Assembly (NCBI GenBank): GCA_963621965.1
Contig: CAVFGN010000013.1
Span: forward strand, 1 to 44,398
Length of the DNA stretch: 44,398 nucleotides
Reading direction: 5' to 3'
Source of the DNA: JAEELC01 sp963621965
GTDB taxonomy: Bacteria; Bacillota_I; Bacilli_A; Acholeplasmatales; Anaeroplasmataceae
How positions within the stretch are numbered: the stretch's first letter is position 1; each line of letters opens with the position of its first letter. Below are positions 8,396 through 16,093 of this stretch, piece after piece. Both the position numbers and the translations under genes were made by a program. Below the pieces are notes generated by a model, which had not been told where the DNA came from, ran no database searches, and saw only the letters and a program-made list of their open reading frames with translations.

Positions 8396-8414
8396 CAATT
8401 AAATGCCAAAATAA
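8378..8414 (-). repeat. Inverted repeat over the -35, second CIRCE-like operator
   Basis: Perfect 11-bp arms TTATTTTGGCA/TGCCAAAATAA flank 15 bases. Its inner part (8383-8409) has the 9-9-9 CIRCE geometry, TTGGCACTG-N9-AAATGCCAA, with 13 of 18 arm positions matching the consensus. It embraces the -35 hexamer. Confidence 0.6.
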
Positions 8415-8427
8415 TTTTTTAAACTTT

Positions 8428-8456
8428 AAAAAAGGCACCATATTAAATACGGTACC
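8428..8456 (-). terminator. Terminator of the MBL-fold hydrolase / rpmG side
   Basis: The minus strand has a 10-bp stem (GGTACCGTAT/ATATGGTGCC, with G-T pairs), a 3-nt loop and six T. It lies between the hydrolase stop and the hrcA promoter. Confidence 0.85.
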
Positions 8457-8482
8457 AACCTAATTATTAAATTATACTTATA

Positions 8483-9106
8483 TTATTTAGATCCTAAACT
8501 TATTGCATTTTTTAAATATTCATTGTATTTAAGTTCGAATTCAATAGTAGTATCAACTCCGTGTCCCGGAAAAACTTTAATATTCTTATCAAGTTTTGCA
8601 AGTTTTTGAAGACTCTTATTCAAATCATCAAATGATCCAGTAGGAAAATCAGTTCTGCCGATACCCGTTTGAAACAATGTATCTCCTGAAAACATAATTT
8701 TATCATCAACTAAATAAACAGATGACCCAATTGTGTGTCCGCTTGTTTCAATAATTTTAAATTTATGTCCACAAAGGCGAAATTCCTCGTTGTCACAAAG
8801 CTTTACAAGTTTAAGTTTATTAAGATCAAAAGATATTTTTCTATTAAATACATTATATAAATTATAATCATTATTTTTAAGAACTATTTCTTCTCTTTTA
8901 TTTAAATAGATAGGGCAGTTAAAATGTTTAATTCCGTCAATATGATCAATATGTGCATGCGTTAAAAGTATTGCTACAATATTAAACTTATTAATTTCGT
9001 CTAAGTATTTATCAAGTCCCTCACCCGGGTCAATTAACACTGCGTCGCACCCATTATCTAACAAATATGTATTTTCAAAGAATGATCCATTTGTATAAAT
9101 TTTCAT
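8483..9106 (-). CDS. MBL-fold metallo-hydrolase (glyoxalase II-like)
   Basis: This 207-residue metallo-beta-lactamase-fold protein has the THAHIDH metal motif (about 49-55), a second metal histidine in TSGHTIGS, an Asp in FSGDTLF and a final PGHG. The arrangement is that of the short GloB/YqgX group, which hydrolyse thioesters or related small molecules; S-D-lactoyl-glutathione is not proven here. It is cytosolic, without signal peptide or membrane segment. An AGGAGG Shine-Dalgarno lies 5 bases upstream of the ATG. It follows rpmG by 41 bases, with rpmG's terminator in between. Confidence 0.88.
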   Translation of the reverse strand: MKIYTNGSFFENTYLLDNGCDAVLIDPGEGLDKYLDEINKFNIVAILLTHAHIDHIDGIKHFNCPIYLNKREEIVLKNNDYNLYNVFNRKISFDLNKLKLVKLCDNEEFRLCGHKFKIIETSGHTIGSSVYLVDDKIMFSGDTLFQTGIGRTDFPTGSFDDLNKSLQKLAKLDKNIKVFPGHGVDTTIEFELKYNEYLKNAISLGSK

Positions 9107-9124
9107 ATTTTCCTCCTAGAAAAA

Positions 9125-9149
9125 GAAAAAAAGCTTTTTTCAAAGCCTT
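9125..9149 (-). terminator. Terminator after rpmG
   Basis: The minus strand has an 8-bp stem (AAGGCTTT/AAAGCTTT, one G-T pair) closed by a GAAA tetraloop, with seven T counted from within the 3' arm. It partly overlaps the rpmG stop. Confidence 0.75.
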
Positions 9150-9297
9150 ATTTCTTTTCTCTGTGTAATGTTTGCTTCTTGCAAGTATTGCAATATTTTT
9201 TAAACTCAATTCTTTCAGGATTAAGTTTCTTATTCTTATCAGTATGATAATTTTCATTTTTACATTCTGTGCAAACTAATGTTACTAAATCACGCAT
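9148..9297 (-). CDS. rpmG: 50S ribosomal protein L33 (zinc-binding form)
   Basis: This gene has only 49 codons and is easily missed. The minus-strand ATG at 9297 opens MRDLVTLVCTECKNENYHTD and the protein ends KQTLHREKK. The paired CxxC motifs (CTEC at 9-12 and CNTC near residue 36) define the zinc-containing C+ form of L33 of the large subunit. GGAGGG lies about 8 bases upstream, and a consensus-like promoter is present. A longer out-of-frame reading across 9075-9257 is not the real gene. Confidence 0.95.
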   Translation of the reverse strand: MRDLVTLVCTECKNENYHTDKNKKLNPERIEFKKYCNTCKKQTLHREKK

Positions 9298-9342
9298 CTT
9301 TATCCCTCCAGACCACTCACTAATGAGTAAAATGCATTAATA

Positions 9343-9371
9343 ATTATATCAAATATAATTTATAATATCAA
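9343..9371 (-). promoter_or_regulatory. Sigma-A promoter of rpmG
   Basis: On the minus strand TTGATA (9366-9371), 17 bases, TATAAT (9343-9348). The leader of about 40 nt contains a small hairpin (ACTCA/TGAGT, 9315-9328) upstream of the ribosome binding site. Confidence 0.8.
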
Positions 9372-9434
9372 GTTTTGTAACCAAAAATATTATACACTTT
9401 TTTATAATACTTTCAAGTGCTATTTTATATTTGA

Positions 9435-9463
9435 TTGATATTTAATCCGTATTTTAATATAAT
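9435..9463 (+). promoter_or_regulatory. Sigma-A promoter of ispG
   Basis: TTGATA (9435-9440), a 17-base spacer, TATAAT (9458-9463). The predicted start is only about 10 bases from the ATG; a GGTGAT Shine-Dalgarno lies at 9470-9475. Confidence 0.8.
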
Positions 9464-9478
9464 TTATATGGTGATTAT

Positions 9479-10516
9479 ATGTATACAAGAGAAAATACAA
9501 AACAAATTAAATTAAAAGACTTAACACTTGGTGGAAATAGTCATGTCTATATTCAATCAATGTGTAATACAAAAACTAAAGATGTAGCTTCTACTGTTAA
9601 ACAAATTCTTGAGCTTGAAGAAGCAGGATGTGAGATTATTCGTGTAGCTGTTTTAGATAAAGAAGACGCTTATGCAATAGAAAATATTGTTAAACAAATT
9701 CATATTCCTTTAGTTGCAGATATTCACTTTGATCCTGAGCTTGCAATTATCTCGATTAAATCAGGAGTTAATGCAATTAGACTTAATCCTGGTAACATCA
9801 GAGATAAGAAAAAAATTGAAGAAATTGTAATGCTTGCTAAAGAAAGACATATACCTATTAGAATTGGCGTAAACGGTGGATCTCTTCCTAAAGGATGTAC
9901 TTTGAGTCCAAAGTCAATGGTAGATGCAGCTATGGGACATGTGAAAATTTTAGAAGATCTAGGCTTTTATGATATAGTTATCTCACTTAAAGCTTCTAAC
10001 ATCGAACTATCTCGTGAAGTTTATAAACTTGCGAGTGAAACATTTAATTATCCTTTGCACGTAGGTATTACAGAAGCAGGTACTGCTTTCTCAGGATTAA
10101 TTAAATCTGCAATGGGATTAGATCAAATATTATCCCTTGGTATAGGTAATACTATCAGAGTGTCACTAACAGATGAACCAATTTTAGAAGTTAGAGCCGC
10201 AAAAGAAATTTTAAATAACTTAAAGTTAATTAAAAACGTTCCATATTTCACTTCTTGCCCAACATGTGGTAGAACGCAATATAATATGATTCCAATCGCA
10301 AAAGAAATCGAAAACTATTTATATACTGTAAATAAAGATGTTCATGTAGCTGTTATGGGATGTGCTGTTAATGGTCCTGGTGAAGCTCGTGAAGCTGATT
10401 TAGGTGTAGCCGGTGGAATCGGTGAAGCTATTTTGTTTAAAAAAGGCGAAGTAATTAGAAAAATTAAAGAGGAAGACATCATTTCTGAATTAAAAAAAGA
10501 AATTGATAATCTTTAA
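9479..10516 (+). CDS. ispG: 4-hydroxy-3-methylbut-2-enyl-diphosphate synthase IspG
   Basis: IspG is the penultimate enzyme of the MEP isoprenoid pathway. It reductively opens MEcPP to HMBPP with a 4Fe-4S cluster. The 345 residues show the TIM-barrel N-terminal part (VYIQSMCNT, ADIHF, NPGN) and the cluster ligands C260 and C263 (TSCPTCGRT), C295 and E302 (MGCAVNGPGEA). This is the short two-domain bacterial form. It is monocistronic, between its own promoter and terminator. Its presence implies MEP rather than mevalonate synthesis. Confidence 0.98.
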   Translation: MYTRENTKQIKLKDLTLGGNSHVYIQSMCNTKTKDVASTVKQILELEEAGCEIIRVAVLDKEDAYAIENIVKQIHIPLVADIHFDPELAIISIKSGVNAIRLNPGNIRDKKKIEEIVMLAKERHIPIRIGVNGGSLPKGCTLSPKSMVDAAMGHVKILEDLGFYDIVISLKASNIELSREVYKLASETFNYPLHVGITEAGTAFSGLIKSAMGLDQILSLGIGNTIRVSLTDEPILEVRAAKEILNNLKLIKNVPYFTSCPTCGRTQYNMIPIAKEIENYLYTVNKDVHVAVMGCAVNGPGEAREADLGVAGGIGEAILFKKGEVIRKIKEEDIISELKKEIDNL

Positions 10517-10522
10517 TATAAG

Positions 10523-10564
10523 AAAAAGTTTTTACTAGAGAAAATCTAATAAAAACTTTTTTTA
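10523..10564. terminator. Bidirectional terminator between ispG and the ABC-F gene
   Basis: Twelve-bp arms AAAAAGTTTTTA/TAAAAACTTTTT are extended by a small inner stem (CTAGA/TCTA) and flanked by A- and T-runs. It can end both convergent transcripts. Confidence 0.8.
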
Positions 10565-10569
10565 TTTTC

Positions 10570-12108
10570 TTAATCAAAATTAATTTCAAAATCTAGTAAT
10601 CCATCATAGAAATCTTTTTCATGAGATACAAGTATTACCGATCCTTCAAACTTATCAAGCGCTTCAAATAAAGCCGCTTTTGTATTTTTATCTAAATGGT
10701 TAGTAGGTTCGTCTAGAATTAAAACGTTGCTCTTCTTCATTGTCATTAAGGCAAGACGTACTCTAGTTTGTTCTCCACCTGACATTTGATTCATATCTTT
10801 AAGAGCAAGTTCTCCTTTAATACCAAGACGCGCTAATATACTTCTTAATTCTCCGTCCTCTTTTAATGGATAGAAGCCACGCAAGTAACTAATTGCATTC
10901 TCGCCTTTTCTAAATTCGTGTTCTTGTTCAAAGAAATTAATTACAGCACTATTGTTGAACTTATAATCTCCGCTAATTGCAGGAATAAAACCCATAATTG
11001 TTTTTAATATAGTAGATTTACCAACACCATTATGTCCTAAAATTGCAACTTTTTTATTCTTTTCAATTAGTAAATTTAAAGGTGGCAATATCGATTTATT
11101 GTCATAGCCAACAGTTAAATTATTAAGTTTTAAAACCTCGTCACCTGTAGAACCTGAGTATGGGAACGTGATACTAATTTTAAGTTCATCTTTTGGTTTA
11201 TCAAGAACTTCTAAGCGCTCAAGGCGGTGTTGTCTTTCTTTAGCTTGTCTACTACTTGTTGCACGTACTATATGAGCCTTAATCCAATCTTCAGTATTTT
11301 TAATATACTTTTGTTGATTATTATATTCACGAATCATGTGTTCATTTCTTATATCATGTTCACGTAAATAAAACTCATAGTCTCCCTTATAACGAACAAG
11401 TTGTTTATTGTTTATTTCATAAACAACTCGCGCAATTTCTTTTGAAAACTCGACATCATGACTTATTACAACAAATGCACCTTTAAAAGAATTTAGATAA
11501 TTTATAAGCCATAAAATATGTTCTCTATCTAAGAAGTTTGTAGGCTCATCCATTAGTAAAACGTCACTTTCCTCAAGTAACATCTTAGCCAAATACACCT
11601 TTTCTCTTTGTCCGCCCGAAAGTGTCGAAAGATGCGAATCAAGGCCGTAAGAGTTAATACCTAAACCATTAATAATATTACCAATTTTAGAGTTAATCGC
11701 ATAGAAATTTTCTTTATCTAGCTCATCTTGTATTCTTTGTGCTTTATCCATAATCTTATCATATTTAGAAATATCGGCAAAAGCCAAAGATTCATATAAC
11801 TTATTCATCTCTTCTTCTTTATCAAATAGTGGTTTAAATACACCATATAAATATTCTTTAATGGTAATATCTTTATCAACTTTTAAATGTTGATCTAAAT
11901 AAGAATAAGTAACGTTAGGAAGCCAAGTAACACGACCTGTATCAGGGATAATATTTTTAGCAATTATATTCATAAATGTTGATTTACCACAACCATTTGG
12001 TCCAACAAGCAAGATATGTTCGCCTTCTAAGATTCTAAAATTAACATTTTTATATAAATCATTATCTGTATATTTAAAGTTTATATTTTCACATTCTAGT
12101 AATGCCAT
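10570..12108 (-). CDS. ABC-F family ATPase (ribosome-associated type)
   Basis: This 512-residue protein has two ABC ATPase domains in one chain and no membrane segment. Domain 1 has Walker A GPNGCGKST, signature LSGGQ and Walker B LLMDEPTNFLD. Domain 2 has GHNGVGKST, MSGGE and LILDEPTNHLD. The charged inter-domain linker (about residues 240-320) is typical of ABC-F proteins, which act on the translating ribosome; some give antibiotic protection and others are housekeeping EttA/YkpA-like factors. I cannot tell which from sequence. The ATG at 12108 was chosen over an upstream one because GGAGG lies 8 bases before it and translation then begins MALLECENINFKY. Confidence 0.92.
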   Translation of the reverse strand: MALLECENINFKYTDNDLYKNVNFRILEGEHILLVGPNGCGKSTFMNIIAKNIIPDTGRVTWLPNVTYSYLDQHLKVDKDITIKEYLYGVFKPLFDKEEEMNKLYESLAFADISKYDKIMDKAQRIQDELDKENFYAINSKIGNIINGLGINSYGLDSHLSTLSGGQREKVYLAKMLLEESDVLLMDEPTNFLDREHILWLINYLNSFKGAFVVISHDVEFSKEIARVVYEINNKQLVRYKGDYEFYLREHDIRNEHMIREYNNQQKYIKNTEDWIKAHIVRATSSRQAKERQHRLERLEVLDKPKDELKISITFPYSGSTGDEVLKLNNLTVGYDNKSILPPLNLLIEKNKKVAILGHNGVGKSTILKTIMGFIPAISGDYKFNNSAVINFFEQEHEFRKGENAISYLRGFYPLKEDGELRSILARLGIKGELALKDMNQMSGGEQTRVRLALMTMKKSNVLILDEPTNHLDKNTKAALFEALDKFEGSVILVSHEKDFYDGLLDFEINFD

Positions 12109-12130
12109 AATAAACCTCCACACTTTTAAA

Positions 12131-12136
12131 ATTATA
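12131..12136 (-). promoter_or_regulatory. Extended -10 promoter of the ABC-F gene
   Basis: The minus strand reads TGGTATAAT (TATAAT at 12131-12136) between the fucO terminator and the ABC-F Shine-Dalgarno. No good -35 is visible. Confidence 0.6.
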
Positions 12137-12162
12137 CCATTTTTTATATTTTTTAAAACCAT

Positions 12163-12186
12163 AAAAAAGAGCAGATTAAACTGCTC
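12163..12186 (-). terminator. Terminator of fucO
   Basis: A 6-bp GC-rich stem (GAGCAG/CTGCTC) with a 6-nt loop is followed by TTTTTT on the minus strand, just after the fucO stop. Confidence 0.9.
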
Positions 12187-12192
12187 AATAAA

Positions 12193-13335
12193 TTACATAA
12201 GTTTTTTAAACATTTCGACAACTTCTTCGTGTGTAGCTTCTCTTGGGTTGCCAGGATAACAAGCATCTTTAAGTGCGTCCCTAGCTAAATCATCTAAATC
12301 GCTTGCTTTTATTTTCTCACACTTAGTAGGAATACCTACATCAGTTGATAATTTGATGACTTCTTTGATTGCGGCTTCTCTGTATTCACTTTCGCTCATA
12401 CCTGTTGTATCAACACCAAATGCACGTGCTATATCTTTATACTTTGTACCACTAACTTCTTTATTAAAATCCATTGCAATAGGTAATAACATAGCACAAG
12501 CTACACCATGTGGTACATCATAGTAAGCAGATAAAGTATGTGCCATTGCATGGTCAATACCAAGTCCTACATTCGAAAATCCTTGACCAGCAATATATTG
12601 ACCAAGTGCCATATCCTCACGTCCCTTAGGATCATTCTTTACAGCTTTTCTTAAACTTCTAGCAATAATTTCGATAGCTTTAATATGATACATGTCGCTC
12701 ATTTCCCATGCGCCGCGAGTAATGTAGCCTTCAATCGCATGAGTTAGGGCATCCATTCCAGTTGAAGCAGTTAAACCTTGAGGCATACTAGACATCATGT
12801 CAGGGTCTACAATAGCAACAACAGGCATGTCGTGTGCATCAACGCATACAAACTTTCTCTTCTTTTCTACATCAGTAATTACATAGTTAATTGTAACTTC
12901 AGCTGCAGTACCTGCAGTTGTAGAAACAGCGATAATAGGTAAACAAGGTTTCTTTGTAGGCGCAACCCCTTCTAAAGACCTAACATCACCAAATTCCGGG
13001 TTAGTAATAATAATACCGATAGCTTTTGCAGTATCCATAGCAGAACCACCACCGATCGCAACAATCGAATCAGCCTTAGTTTCTTTTGCTTTTTTAACAC
13101 CAGCTAAAACATTTTCAATAGTTGGGTTTGGTTTAATCTCAGAAAACACTTCATACTTAATATTAGCTTTATCAAGCAGTGAGGTAACTTTAGTTGAAAC
13201 ATTAAACTTAATTAAATCAGGATCTGTACATACAAGCACTGATTTAAATCCTCTTGCTAAAATTTCGGGTACAATATTTTCTATTGCGCCGTGGCCATGA
13301 TAAGATGTTTCATTTAACATAAATCTTTGCGACAT
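12193..13335 (-). CDS. fucO: Iron-containing alcohol dehydrogenase, lactaldehyde reductase-like
   Basis: This group III Fe-dependent dehydrogenase closely matches FucO, the NADH-linked L-lactaldehyde/1,2-propanediol oxidoreductase. The evidence is its opening MSQRFMLNETSYHG, the GGGSAMDTAKAIG nucleotide-binding loop and the FucO-typical STTAGTAAEVTINYVITD. The metal site follows, with MDALTHAIEGY, IDHAMAH and YDVPHG supplying Asp and His ligands. Length 380 fits the family. No fucose or rhamnose catabolic genes are nearby, so it may serve general aldehyde reduction. The ATG at 13335 is preferred to one five codons upstream because GGAGG precedes it at 7 bases. Its -10 is a TATAAT near 13360. 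Confidence 0.88.
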   Translation of the reverse strand: MSQRFMLNETSYHGHGAIENIVPEILARGFKSVLVCTDPDLIKFNVSTKVTSLLDKANIKYEVFSEIKPNPTIENVLAGVKKAKETKADSIVAIGGGSAMDTAKAIGIIITNPEFGDVRSLEGVAPTKKPCLPIIAVSTTAGTAAEVTINYVITDVEKKRKFVCVDAHDMPVVAIVDPDMMSSMPQGLTASTGMDALTHAIEGYITRGAWEMSDMYHIKAIEIIARSLRKAVKNDPKGREDMALGQYIAGQGFSNVGLGIDHAMAHTLSAYYDVPHGVACAMLLPIAMDFNKEVSGTKYKDIARAFGVDTTGMSESEYREAAIKEVIKLSTDVGIPTKCEKIKASDLDDLARDALKDACYPGNPREATHEEVVEMFKKLM

Positions 13336-13435
13336 AATAAAATCCTCCAAATCTTTTTCTAATTATATTTTAGCACTAAATTTATCTAATGTTTAGTATC
13401 TAAATTAAATTAAAAATATACAAATTTAGATAATA

Positions 13436-13446
13436 TATGATAAAAT
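13436..13446 (+). promoter_or_regulatory. Extended -10 promoter of hslO
   Basis: TGATAAAAT (-10 hexamer at 13441-13446) lies 29 bases before the hslO ATG. The -35 is poor. AAAGGAAA near 13459-13466 serves as ribosome binding site. Confidence 0.5.
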
Positions 13447-13474
13447 AATAGGGATTTTTGAAAGGAAATTAACT

Positions 13475-14374
13475 ATGAAAGATTATTGCACAAAAGTTTA
13501 TGCGTTTAATAGATTTATAAGAATTTATGCGGCCACAACAACTAATTTAGTTGAAGAAGCTCGTGTAATGCACGAAACATGGCCAACAGCTACTGCTGCA
13601 CTTGGTAGATTTTTAACTGCAAGTGCTATGACAAGTTTAATGTATAAAGCAGGTGAACATTTAACATTTATCATTAATGGTAATGGCTCAATAGGTCAAA
13701 TGGTAACTGAAGCTAGTTACGGAACAGTAAAAGGTTCTATCGAACATCCAGGGGTTTATTTGAAGTATAACAATGGTCACTTAGCAGTAGGCTTAGCTGT
13801 CGGAAATGCTGGAGATTTAACTGTCATAAAAGATTTACATATGAGAGAACCATTCTCTTCTATTTCCCCACTTCAAACAGGTGAAATTGGAGACGATTTT
13901 ACTTATTATTTTGCAACAAGTGAACAAGTTCCTTCTTCCGTTGGTTTAGGTGTTTTAATTAACCCTGATAATTCAGTCAAAAGTTCTGGAGGATTTATCA
14001 TTCAAGTTATGACAGGTTGTCCTGAAGATGTTTTAACTAAACTTGAAGAAAGACTTAAAACATTAAAACCAGTTAGCCAAATGGTAGACGAAGGATTAAC
14101 CCCTATCCAAATGATTGAAGAAATCGTTGGTAAAGATTATGAAGTTTTAGACGAGGCTATTCCTTTAAAATATGAATGTGATTGTTCAAAAGAAAGATTT
14201 GCATTAAAGATGGAAGCATGTGGTGAAGAGGAATTACAAAAAATGATAGATGTTGATCATCATGCTGAAGTTGTTTGTCATTTTTGTATGAAGCACTATA
14301 ATTTTGATCAAAACGATCTTGTTTCTATTTTAAACAATTTAAAAGCTAAGAAAAAATTAAATAATAAAGATTAG
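13475..14374 (+). CDS. hslO: Redox-regulated chaperone Hsp33
   Basis: Hsp33 is a holdase that is zinc-bound and inactive in reducing cytosol, and is switched on by oxidation and unfolding. The 299-residue protein keeps the complete redox switch near the C-terminus: CxC at C235/C237 and CxxC at C268/C271. The N-terminal chaperone domain has family blocks such as RVMHETWPTATAALGR and the glycine-rich segments around 65-115. It is monocistronic and divergent from fucO, with its own terminator starting at the stop codon. Confidence 0.97.
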   Translation: MKDYCTKVYAFNRFIRIYAATTTNLVEEARVMHETWPTATAALGRFLTASAMTSLMYKAGEHLTFIINGNGSIGQMVTEASYGTVKGSIEHPGVYLKYNNGHLAVGLAVGNAGDLTVIKDLHMREPFSSISPLQTGEIGDDFTYYFATSEQVPSSVGLGVLINPDNSVKSSGGFIIQVMTGCPEDVLTKLEERLKTLKPVSQMVDEGLTPIQMIEEIVGKDYEVLDEAIPLKYECDCSKERFALKMEACGEEELQKMIDVDHHAEVVCHFCMKHYNFDQNDLVSILNNLKAKKKLNNKD

Positions 14375-14396
14375 GCGCTATTTTTAGCGTCTTTTT
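14374..14396 (+). terminator. Terminator of hslO
   Basis: The hairpin GGCGCT/AGCGTC with loop ATTTTT is followed by TTTTT. The first stem base is the last base of the hslO TAG stop. Confidence 0.85.
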
Positions 14397-14397
14397 C

Positions 14398-14423
14398 AAA
14401 AAAGAAAAGAGCCTTTAAGGCTC
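14398..14423 (-). terminator. Terminator of the YgbA-family gene
   Basis: The minus-strand palindrome GAGCCTT-A-AAGGCTC is followed by TTTTCTTTTTT. It directly abuts the stop codon at 14424. Confidence 0.85.
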
Positions 14424-14825
14424 CTACTTATCGATTTCATTATCTGTTTTTTCTTTTAATGATTTCTTAACACTTTTTTTGTATTTTATCATTTGCACTA
14501 CATGAGAAATTGAAAATATTGGATGTGAAAACAACATCTTTGGTCCTGAATATTTCATAACATCTTTAATGCGCACTTTCATATCTGGTTTATAACAATG
14601 TATTTTGCAGAAACTACAAAACTTCTTATTTTCTTTAAAAGGACATTTTGAAAGTCTAAACAATGAATAATTAAGTAATTCTTCGCATTCTTTACAAAGT
14701 CCCTTCTTGTCTTCTCTTTCATGTTTATGACCATGACAGTAAATCTTTACCATCTTAGGTATAAGTCTTTGTTCCTCATTAAAATGTTTATATTTCTTTT
14801 TTTCTAATCTTTCTTCTTTAGTCAT
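14424..14825 (-). CDS. Nitrous oxide-stimulated promoter (YgbA) family protein
   Basis: This small basic 133-residue protein has the cysteine pattern of the YgbA_NO family. The blocks are IYCHGHKH, LCKECEELLNYSLFRLSKCPF, KKFCSFCKIHCYKP, then MKYSGPKMLFSHP. The eight or so Cys/His suggest a metal-binding fold. The E. coli relative is induced by nitric oxide through NsrR and linked to nitrosative-stress recovery; its biochemical role is not settled. It follows the flavin reductase by 45 bases, and that pairing suggests a redox or NO-stress context, which is an inference. Confidence 0.85.
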   Translation of the reverse strand: MTKEERLEKKKYKHFNEEQRLIPKMVKIYCHGHKHEREDKKGLCKECEELLNYSLFRLSKCPFKENKKFCSFCKIHCYKPDMKVRIKDVMKYSGPKMLFSHPIFSISHVVQMIKYKKSVKKSLKEKTDNEIDK

Positions 14826-14870
14826 AAATTCACCAAGTTATACAAAACTAACTAGATTATAAAATAATTT

Positions 14871-15401
14871 TTATTTTTTTGAAATATCAAAATTCTCATT
14901 GACTAAAGTAGATACAATTTTACCAAAATATATATGATGAAAATTATTCTCTTCTTTTCCTGAATAATATTTCTTTATTGCATCATTATTAAATAAAGTT
15001 TCATAATCAAATTTAAGTTCACTTAATTTCTCAAGTTTGATTACAATATCGCTTTCTTTGATATATGAACAAAATTTATCATTATCAAAAACAGGAGTTA
15101 AACCAGTTAATTTATATTTGTCTACATCTTTACCGCTTTTAGTTCCCATTACTGCTAACTCTTTTTTATATTTTTCACTTAAAAAAGATAATGTAAAATA
15201 TTTACTTTCTTCCATTAAATGATTTGTAAATCTGCTTTCTTTGACAAACACAATACATACGTTTTGACTAAACAATGTCCCCATAGCGCCCCAAGCAATA
15301 GTCATTGAATTAGGCTTTTCTCCAGCTGTAAGTAATACTCTTCCGTTTGAAAATATTTCAAACGGATTTATATTTAATTTAGTTATATCAGTTCTAATCA
15401 T
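14871..15401 (-). CDS. Flavin reductase-like (FMN-binding split barrel) protein
   Basis: This 176-residue cytosolic protein resembles flavoredoxin/flavin reductase family members. It has an N-terminal INPFEIFSNGRVLLTAG block, an NSMTIAWGAMGTLF segment that forms the flavin-binding region, and VFVKESRFTNHLMEES. Family members bind FMN and reduce flavin or pass electrons to partners; the actual partner is unknown. It starts 2 bases after the LRR gene, whose last codons contain its AAAGAGGTT ribosome binding site. It probably shares the mRNA with the exporter genes upstream. Confidence 0.88.
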   Translation of the reverse strand: MIRTDITKLNINPFEIFSNGRVLLTAGEKPNSMTIAWGAMGTLFSQNVCIVFVKESRFTNHLMEESKYFTLSFLSEKYKKELAVMGTKSGKDVDKYKLTGLTPVFDNDKFCSYIKESDIVIKLEKLSELKFDYETLFNNDAIKKYYSGKEENNFHHIYFGKIVSTLVNENFDISKK

Positions 15402-15403
15402 AA

Positions 15404-16093
15404 TTAAACCTCTTTGTTATTTACTTTAATTTGTGCTTCACTATCGAAATTGTTATCATATGTATTTGACTTATATGCATAAAGTTCAATCTCACAATTT
15501 ACAAAAGCTCGTGGGAATATTCTAGTTTCGTTGTATAAATTAAGACTATGCAAATTAATACAATTATAGAAAGCAAGTGTACCAATTGATTCTAGGTTTT
15601 TAATCTCTACATTGTTTAAATTTTGACAATTAAAGAAAGTTGAACCTGCTAAATCTTTAAATTTTGAGTCATATGTAGTTGTAAAAGATTCTATACTAGA
15701 ATAAGCGAATGCGCCCTCATATATAAACTCTACACTACTAGGTAATTCAATATTTTTCAAATTACAATTATAAAAAGCACGAGTTTCAATAGTGATAATA
15801 TTTGAGTTTTCCTCAAAAATTATTGAATCAATATTTTTGTTTTCAAAACATCTTTTATCAATTACTGTTACTTTTTTTCCTTTGTGTGTGCTAGGTATAG
15901 TATAACTATTTGCGTTTCCATAAACTTTAGTTATCTTATAAGAGTCACTTGAATCATCATATTTATACTTCAAGCGAGGATAAAAAAAGTAAAGTGAAAA
16001 TGTCAAAATAAGTATAATAACTGAGACAATAAAACATAAAATAATGATTTTTTCTTTATTTATTTTTTTCTTGGTTTTTGTATTGTAATTCAT
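15404..16093 (-). CDS. Leucine-rich repeat (BspA/LRR_5-type) membrane-anchored protein
   Basis: This 229-residue protein has a basic head, then one hydrophobic segment (about 15-35) that acts as an uncleaved anchor. The outside portion has BspA-like repeats, for example IPSTHKGKKVTVIDKRCFENK, ITIETRAFYNC-LKNIELPSSV, IYEGAFAYS and IGTLAFYNC-LHSLNLYN. At least five 22-24-residue repeats (about 60-215) are visible. LRR_5 proteins commonly mediate adhesion or protein contacts in gut and oral bacteria. The ATG lies inside the end of the upstream exporter gene (38-base overlap), and its only clear Shine-Dalgarno, GAGG, is rather far at about 17 bases. The start is therefore less certain than the gene. 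Confidence 0.82.
   Translation of the reverse strand: MNYNTKTKKKINKEKIIILCFIVSVIILILTFSLYFFYPRLKYKYDDSSDSYKITKVYGNANSYTIPSTHKGKKVTVIDKRCFENKNIDSIIFEENSNIITIETRAFYNCNLKNIELPSSVEFIYEGAFAYSSIESFTTTYDSKFKDLAGSTFFNCQNLNNVEIKNLESIGTLAFYNCINLHSLNLYNETRIFPRAFVNCEIELYAYKSNTYDNNFDSEAQIKVNNKEV

Noticed and set aside
9075..9257. 60-codon minus-strand ORF upstream of the MBL hydrolase
   Set aside because: It is out of frame with rpmG, which occupies the same DNA in another frame with a ribosome binding site and the CxxC motifs of L33.
9315..9328. Small hairpin in the rpmG leader as a regulatory element
   Set aside because: Only 5 bp, no match to a Zur box or ribosomal-protein leader that I know.
13370..13396. 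CIRCE-like half-site TTAGCACT in the fucO-hslO divergent region
   Set aside because: Only the left arm fits; with the 9-base spacer the right arm matches at few positions, so it is not a convincing CIRCE for hslO.
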